Shown one piece after another: positions 61,091 to 64,000 of a DNA stretch of 64,000 nt (position 1 is the first letter of the stretch; every line of letters begins with the position of its first letter). The notes beneath the pieces were generated by a model. That model was given only the letters and a program-made list of their open reading frames with translations. It searched no databases and was not told the origin of the DNA. The DNA lies in NCBI GenBank assembly GCA_947561395.2, contig OX387183.1, positions 3,777,883-3,841,882 on the forward strand. The letters are read 5' to 3'. The translations under genes were made by a program, and so were the position numbers. This DNA is from Buxus sempervirens. Lineage: Eukaryota; Streptophyta; Magnoliopsida; Buxales; Buxaceae.

Positions 61091-62137
61091 TGTTAGGTTT
61101 AATATTTTAGTTGGTTTAATTCAGTGTCAAAAAGAAAGTGTTTAAATGTGTTTAGAATGTTTAGTTTGAGTCCAAGAAGACATGGTTCAAACGGCGTCAA
61201 AATTAGAGTCAAATTGAAGAAGTTATGCCCAACGTTTGATCAATGTTTGATAAACGTTCGAACGTTCAATTTCGGGAGAGTGGCGTTTGACCAACGTTTT
61301 CTGGCCGTTCGAACGTTCATGTTCTGCAGACAAACCCGAGGCTAGCGTTCGACCAACATTCTCTGGCCGTTCGAACGTTCAATTTTTAAAGGGTGGCGTT
61401 TGCCTTGTGTTTGCTGAGCGTTCGAACGTTCAAACAGCAAAATTTCCGAAATGTTACGAAAAATTACATAACTTACTCGTTTCGATTCGGATTGACTTCA
61501 AACTTTTTGGGGAACCTTTAAATAGGATTAGGGACCTTTTAAATCTAATAGAGCTACGTTTTAGAAGCCCTAAATATCCTTTTCTCTTCTGAAAACCCTT
61601 CTTTTAGGTTTTCATCTTTTGAGCCATAAAACCTTTCTTTTCTTCTTCCTTCCTCTACCTTGGAGTTCCGGGTTGGGGAGATTGATCGTGGGAGTTCCTA
61701 CGGATGCCAAGCGAGTTCGTTTGGGTGATCGTGTGAGAAAATCTTTAGAGTTCTGAAGTGTTGCTGTGGAGCAAATCTGAGGAGTTCTTCAGATACTTTC
61801 AAGTCTGTGAGTTGCAGAGTCTAGCATAGGGATGTTGAGTCGTCTGAACTACAGGTTGTGAGTCTTCTTTTCATATTGGATCTTTTAGGTGGCTCCTGCA
61901 TAGTCCGGAGGGTTTTTCTCTAGTGAGAGTTCTCATAGAGTTTTCCTTTCGTCACCAAAATTGCTTGTGTTGTCTCTTTACTTTATTTGCAATTTGGTGT
62001 GATTGGTTATTAATTGATTAAGACTTGTGCATGCCTATTAATTAAGAACTTGTTTTTAATTAGTAGAATTTTATTCCGCTGTGCTACACCTATTCACCCC
62101 CCTCTAGGTGTATTTAGAGTCAAAACCCTGTTTTTCA
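61091..62137 (+). mobile_element. Solo LTR-A, complete (TSD GAGAC)
   Basis: A 1,047-bp LTR starting TGTTAGGTTTAATATT and ending CCCTGTTTTTCA, flanked by a perfect 5-bp duplication GAGAC (61,086-61,090 and 62,138-62,142). There is no internal element sequence, so it is a solo LTR. The TATA-like box CTTTAAATAGG near 61,518 fits plus orientation. The 'cacctattcaccccccctct'-type sequence near its 3' end (62,087-62,106) is familiar from plant Copia-type LTRs, an inference only. The same family forms copy 1 at 12,175-17,081. Confidence 0.92.
61225..61435. repeat. GTTCGAACGTTC palindrome array in LTR-A
   Basis: Within the upstream part of LTR-A the palindromic word GTTCGAAC, mostly as GTTCGAACGTTC, occurs four times (about 61,256, 61,308, 61,369 and 61,421), 50-60 bases apart, each preceded by a 'gcgtttgaccaacg'-like segment. 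Copy 1 keeps the arrangement in degenerate form at 16,730-16,930. The location upstream of the TATA-like box suggests an enhancer array. Confidence 0.75.
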
Positions 62138-62142
62138 GAGAC

Positions 62143-63226
62143 CAAGATTATCCCAAAAGTTCTAAGGTCATTATCATTTCAAGCTTAATTTGTTGCAAGT
62201 TGATGAGGTTTATACTCAATCTTCAATGAAGCCTTGTTGCAAGTTGATGGGGTTTGTATCCAATCTTAAATGATCCTGCTCATCCAAGATTATTCACACT
62301 AATCCAATTTGGCTTCAAATTCTAGTTAGCTTATATTAAACAACCATTGCATCTGAAAGCTTAAGTTGATAAATAAAGGCGTAACTATGTACACTAAAGG
62401 GCCCAAAATTACCATTGTCATTATTGTAAGAATGTTTAACCATTTGCGTGCATAAACCACTCATAAAGAATCGTGATTACAAAAGGGTATTTTGTTAAAA
62501 AAAAAAACCTCTTGTGCTCTATAAAACTAGTTGTGGTATGTGCATACTGCATGTCTTCACCCTTAATTGTAGCATATAAGTAGGGGCTTAAATTCGAATG
62601 TGGAAGAGTGATGAGGTGGTTATGGTTTTTTATTATTTTAGTTGGGAGGAGCAATTGTTGGAAAAATAAAAAAGGAAGACTTGAATCTGAAGATAATATT
62701 CCCTCTTCCCTTTATTAGTAGTATAGATATAGATAATACTCAATTTCAATTTCTGTTATTGTTTAAATTACTATATTTGGGCCGGCTTCATGTCAAAACC
62801 ACCTATGATATGATCTACTTTTTTACCAGCATAACAAAATGATTAAAGCGGAAATCACACAGCCAAAAGTCTTTCCCTGCAATTGAATATTAGACTTTTG
62901 AAAGCGAGTGTTACCCATCCAGCTTGTCACAACCCCAATAATTGAAATAATAAAGAAAGAAATAAGTGATCTCAATTATTCAAAAAGGTTAGGTGATTCA
63001 TTGAAATGTGAGTCCAGCTGTCTGTGGATCCTACCTTCCTTTCTTCCAAGTTCCAACCGCTTCCGTGCATAAGGGAAATGCATGTGGGCCACTTTTCCAC
63101 CGAAAGAGAGTGTGTCGTTTTGCTTTATAACAAAGTGCTTAAGGCAAGGACCCACCCCTTTAAAACGACCAAGAATTAATAAGGCTGGATGCTAAGTCCA
63201 TCAGTCTACACCAGTTACCCATGTAC
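62143..63226. other. Spacer, nothing recognised
   Basis: AT-rich sequence with short open frames only. A phrase near 62,778 ('gggccggcttcatgtcaaaa') resembles the degenerate repeat core upstream of NLR2. No gene is seen. Confidence 0.5.
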
Positions 63227-63682
63227 TAGGTTGCAACTCGATCTAGTTAAAACCGTACCTGAACCGATCCAAATCGATTTTTGTTCAGTTTAGTTTGGTC
63301 CAAAAATCTCTAAATTGAACTAATTCGGTTCAATTTTGGGTTGGATGTTCAGTTAAACCAAACCAAACCAAAACTGAACTGAATTCATATATATTATAAT
63401 ATATATATATGTTAAACTTTGAAAATTTACCTTTAAGGATATTATGAAAATACCCTTGTTTGAACACAAGAATGTATTGGTCTAACTTGAACCAAACCGA
63501 ACCAAACTGAATTGATCTCATGTAATTTTGTTCGGTTCGGTTTGGGTTTTGGTTTTTCTATTTATTTTCGGTTCGGTTTTGTAGTTTTGGTTTTCAATTT
63601 GGTTTGATTTCATTACAAATATTTTCAGTTTGGTCTTGGATTGACCTCAACTAGAATCAAACTGACTCAAGTTGCACCCCTA
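63227..63682. mobile_element. Foldback MITE with TTCGGTTCGG-type arms
   Basis: The left end TAGGTTGCAACTCGATCTAG pairs with the right end (reverse complement TAGGGGTGCAACTTGAGTCA). Long arms made of 'accaaaccgaacc' on one side and 'ggttcggtttgg' on the other fold back around a TA-rich centre (about 63,390). The TAGGGGTG-type terminus suggests a hAT-derived MITE. The expected 8-bp duplication is not visible, so the class is uncertain. Related, decayed fragments lie near 6,080-6,180 and 59,340-59,560. Confidence 0.65.
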
Positions 63683-64000
63683 TAAACCGCTTCTTCGGGT
63701 GGACATAAGGGTTTTGGAGTGGCTCTAAATTTTGTGAAGATATTAGTATATTTCTTTTGATATTCAGATTATAACACTAGCTTTGAATCCAATTTTAGTG
63801 TATGTTTATGGTGACAGTAAGTCCCTTCATATAACTTGTGGGGTGTTAGCATTAAGCACTTACCACTAGACTAATAATTTAAGTTATTGGTTAGATCATA
63901 ACTTTATCTCTTTATAACATTAGTAGGATGTTGGACTTTGGCCAATATACCCAACAATCTCCCTCCCTACACCTGTGAATTGTGGCAAAAAGCCAACACC
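63683..64000. other. Window end, nothing recognised
   Basis: Spacer sequence without gene or repeat copy that I can identify. Confidence 0.4.

Overview
This window is nuclear DNA of a flowering plant, most likely a eudicot. The only complete protein-coding genes are intronless coiled-coil NB-ARC LRR immune receptors (CNL/RGA type). Around them is AT-rich intergenic DNA full of solo LTRs, a LINE remnant, MITEs and gene-fragment-carrying DNA transposons. The species cannot be named from the sequence.

Layout. (1) 1-7,650: spacer and 3' flank of the first receptor. (2) 7,651-10,951: NLR1, a receptor pseudogene on the minus strand; it has lost its coiled coil and P-loop and carries one nonsense codon. 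(3) 10,952-12,174: a GC-rich breakpoint sequence, AT-rich DNA and a 22-bp minisatellite of about 33 units. (4) 12,175-17,081: three nested LTR insertions (LTR-A, with LTR-B inside it and LTR-C inside LTR-B). LTR-B holds four tandem hairpins with one identical 15-nt loop and different, mutually complementary stems. (5) 17,082-26,708: duplicated spacer with a LINE 3' end. (6) 26,709-30,374: NLR2, intact, minus strand. (7) 30,375-35,384: its upstream region, built of degenerate repeats, foldback MITEs and a PIF/Harbinger-like element (32,978-34,774). (8) 35,385-42,776 and 42,777-about 52,700: a tandem segmental duplication with a 7,392-bp period; the second copy carries another PIF/Harbinger-like element (47,699-49,825) that has captured pieces of a DUF1005 gene and of a C2-domain (CAR-type) gene. 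(9) 55,166-59,131: NLR3, intact, minus strand. (10) 59,132-64,000: repeats, including a complete solo LTR-A with target-site duplication and a foldback MITE.

How it fits together. The locus looks like an immune-receptor cluster growing by segmental duplication. The three receptors differ in three ways: the number of 222-bp (74-residue) LRR units (2, 3 and 5); an ancestral LRR block of about 260 residues that only the pseudogene keeps; and exchange, since NLR3 is NLR2-like before the ARC2 region and NLR1-like after it. Because the spacers are duplicated, the window holds its own pre-insertion sites for one gene-capturing transposon and for a MITE, so those insertions can be dated relative to the duplications from this sequence alone.
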